Source: Agroathelia rolfsii (Eukaryota > Basidiomycota > Agaricomycetes > Amylocorticiales > Amylocorticiaceae). Taken from it: a stretch of 64,000 bases of DNA. The position numbers and the translations under genes are program-made. The stretch is taken from contig JABRWF010000007.1 of assembly GCA_018343915.1 (NCBI GenBank), forward strand, positions 1,798,001 to 1,862,000, in the 5' to 3' direction. Each line of letters opens with the position of its first letter. The first letter of the stretch is position 1. The notes beneath the pieces are model-generated. The model was not told where the DNA came from, made no database searches, and saw nothing but the letters and a program-made list of their open reading frames with translations. This document shows positions 62,180 through 64,000 of this stretch, one piece after another.

Positions 62180-63128
62180 GGTTGAATGGACGGAAGACAA
62201 AATGTCCGGCGAGACTGTTAGCAACTGAAGTTCTTTTTAGGCGGATGGCGGGTAATTAGGGTGACAAACCATGACAATAAAGCCGACAACGGCAGTAACG
62301 TGTACTGGCATTATCCGTGCTTCGTTACGATAATTCGAATTCTCAATGGATGGTGAGAAAAATGACGTTTATACAGCCGGAAGTAAATCATGCCCTGAAG
62401 ACGACTCGGAGATGACGCAGACAAAATAACGTCATCTGGATCCACACCGGCATTGAGCCGTACCGGGGAATCCGGCTTGAATTAACAATGCCAGTGGGTG
62501 TGTGGCTCTTTCTCTTGCGGTTGACTGTGTGTGAATAAGAAATATGTAAGTTTATTACTAATAGGGTCGGAGAGTCTGTCGAACCCTCCCGCCAGCCATA
62601 CAATCACGATTCACAATATCACATTCTGTGCTTCGCCTCAGTTGTGCGTGATTTGAATATACCGGCGGGCAACTCAGATAATATGAATTGTGCGGCAAAG
62701 ACGATGATTCAAGCGAATGTTGCCACTAAACCAAAACAGGCAGAAAATATGCCTGCCAATCATGTATGCACAAGACCTAATGGAAATAACATTGGAGTCG
62801 GATATATGTAAGTGAGTAGATTGATGTAAAAGGGCATGATATATGAAAAGGCACAACAAGCAGATGAACGAGTGACGTGGAATGTCCTGTTTGAAAAATG
62901 ATAGGCGTGTATATGATGCAGGGGTGGTTAGTACTGATGGTAATACACACTACATTTGATTTGGGTATGTATAAGGTAGTGTGCCACTGGGAATAGGAAG
63001 GAGAGATAACGAAGTAAAATGTCCGATTGTAGTCCGATTACCCGAAGGGAAAGGAAGAAATATTCAAAGAAACTGACGAAGAAAATAGACTCGGAGCAGC
63101 AAGATTGGAGCAGGAAGCGAAAGACATT
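62180..63128. other. Intergenic, reductase B promoter side
   Basis: 949 bp between the start of copy B and the stop of the next minus-strand gene. No coding frame, repeat or RNA was recognised. AT-rich patches lie around 62530-62880. Confidence 0.35.
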
Positions 63129-64000
63129 TTAGTTGTAGCACGGAACGAGCATAGCATTGAGGCCAAGGTGCTTGACCCATTTAAGGGACGCCATGCGCTG
63201 ATCGCCCTGGAGTCGGCTGGTGCGCAGATCCTTGCGCAGGGCAGCACGGCTGGAGTGCATCACTTCTTGGAGCGCGACAGGTCCGCTGGCGCGCGCAATG
63301 AGATAGTCGCGCACGTTGAGGAACGCACCCGACCTCAGCATGGCTTTGGCTGCCTTGAGAGAAGTCGGGACGGTGCAGTTTTCCGAGTTAGGATTGCAGA
63401 GGCCCAGTTCAATCGTGAGTGCTTGCAGGAAAGCTAGCTTCGACTCCGCGTCATACTCGGCCATAGGGTTGGATAGGACGCTGTAAGAAATTTGCGTTTC
63501 AGATCTTATTTAGGTGTATGTTGCTAAGGGCATGGTGAGACTTACTGAGTGATGTATTCGACAGCGGCCTCGTACACCCTTGTCCCGGCAAGTGCGGGCT
63601 GCTCATGTTGCTGCTGATTAGCGCTAGCAGTGTACCCACCGCACTTGGAGTCGAGATCGTTGACGATGGGCCTCTCTCCGAGGCCATTCCTCGTCGTATC
63701 AGTAGCCATCGGACCACTATAGCTGGAAGTGCATGTCTTCTGCGTTTGTCCGCCGATATTTTTATCCTCTCTAGGAGGAGTAGACGGCAGGGACGGCAAT
63801 CTGTCGCTGTTGATCCGTTCTTTCGCTGTCACTGTTTTTGGGATGGCAGTGCCAGTGGTGTTAGCAGTAACACCGTCAACCTGAGTAGCCGATGGCCGGC
63901 GGACAGTGTTTTCCTGTGCAGCAGCAGCATTAGCATCAGCGCCCGAGGAGGCGGCCATTTGCGCCATGCGGGCCCTCTGGCGGGCGGCATTGCGCTGCTG
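63129..64000 (-). CDS. Unrecognised protein, 5' end outside the window (partial)
   Basis: Two minus-strand exons are visible: 64000-63546 (open at the window edge) and 63480-63129, joined in phase (CA|C), giving 268 residues in the window. The upstream part is low-complexity, starting with a basic-Gln stretch (RNAARQRARMAQMAASS) and continuing Ala/Thr/Ser-rich. The C-terminal 130 residues look folded: VYEAAVEYITH, ESKLAFLQALTIELGLC, SLKAAKAMLRSGAFLNVRDY, then LQGDQRMASLKWVKHLGLNA at the end. The repeated helical pattern suggests an all-alpha domain. I do not recognise the family. Confidence 0.6.

Overview
The window is nuclear DNA from a filamentous basidiomycete, most likely an agaricomycete. 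Genes are interrupted by many introns, mostly about 45-80 nt, usually with a CTAAC/CTAAT/CTGAC-like branch site just before the AG. Intergenic stretches are short and rich in CT and GA tracts. The gene set is fungal: a SERCA-type Ca2+ pump, CCT1, CDC25, TRP2, a ribosome-associated Hsp70 (SSB), SIP5 and an LDB19-type arrestin. I rebuilt each gene by joining exons across splice sites and checking that phase and frame stay closed. Exon coordinates are in the entries.

Layout. 1-10.9 kb: tail of an unknown gene, SEN34 (tRNA splicing), IAH1 (acetate-ester hydrolase), CDC25 (mitotic phosphatase), CCT1 (chaperonin). 10.9-16.8 kb: a gene-poor stretch with one unrecognised seven-exon gene, followed by a decayed copy of its last two exons. 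16.8-35.6 kb: SERCA, SIP5, a small unrecognised gene, a large BRCT/Myb protein resembling Rap1, an LDB19-like arrestin, and an SLC35F6-type transporter with microexons. 35.6-40.0 kb: 4.4 kb with no gene I can support. 40.0-50.1 kb: a divergent exportin-1, SHQ1, a pair of nested terminal-inverted-repeat elements, TRP2 and the mitochondrial ribosomal protein S2 gene. 50.3-58.6 kb: SSB, RFC2, the large CAF-1 subunit and the kinetochore gene SPC24. 58.8-64 kb: two tandem medium-chain reductase genes and the 3' part of an unrecognised gene.

Functional themes are housekeeping: translation and its chaperones (SEN34, SHQ1, mt-uS2, SSB, CCT1), chromosome duplication and segregation (RFC2, CAF-1, SPC24, CDC25, the Rap1-like protein), and membrane traffic and transport. 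Two head-to-head pairs share very short promoters: mt-uS2/SSB (172 bp) and RFC2/CAF-1 (228 bp, with three ACGCG cores). I found no coherent new multi-gene system such as a secondary-metabolite cluster or defence island.

The most unusual signals are: four or five GC-AG introns, at least two of them forced by reading frame or conserved residues; an exportin-1 whose cargo groove has diverged, with Phe at the position of the leptomycin-reactive Cys; nested TA-flanked inverted-repeat elements in the SHQ1/TRP2 promoter; and 10-, 15- and 24-nt internal exons in the transporter gene. No tRNA, rRNA or CRISPR array was seen.
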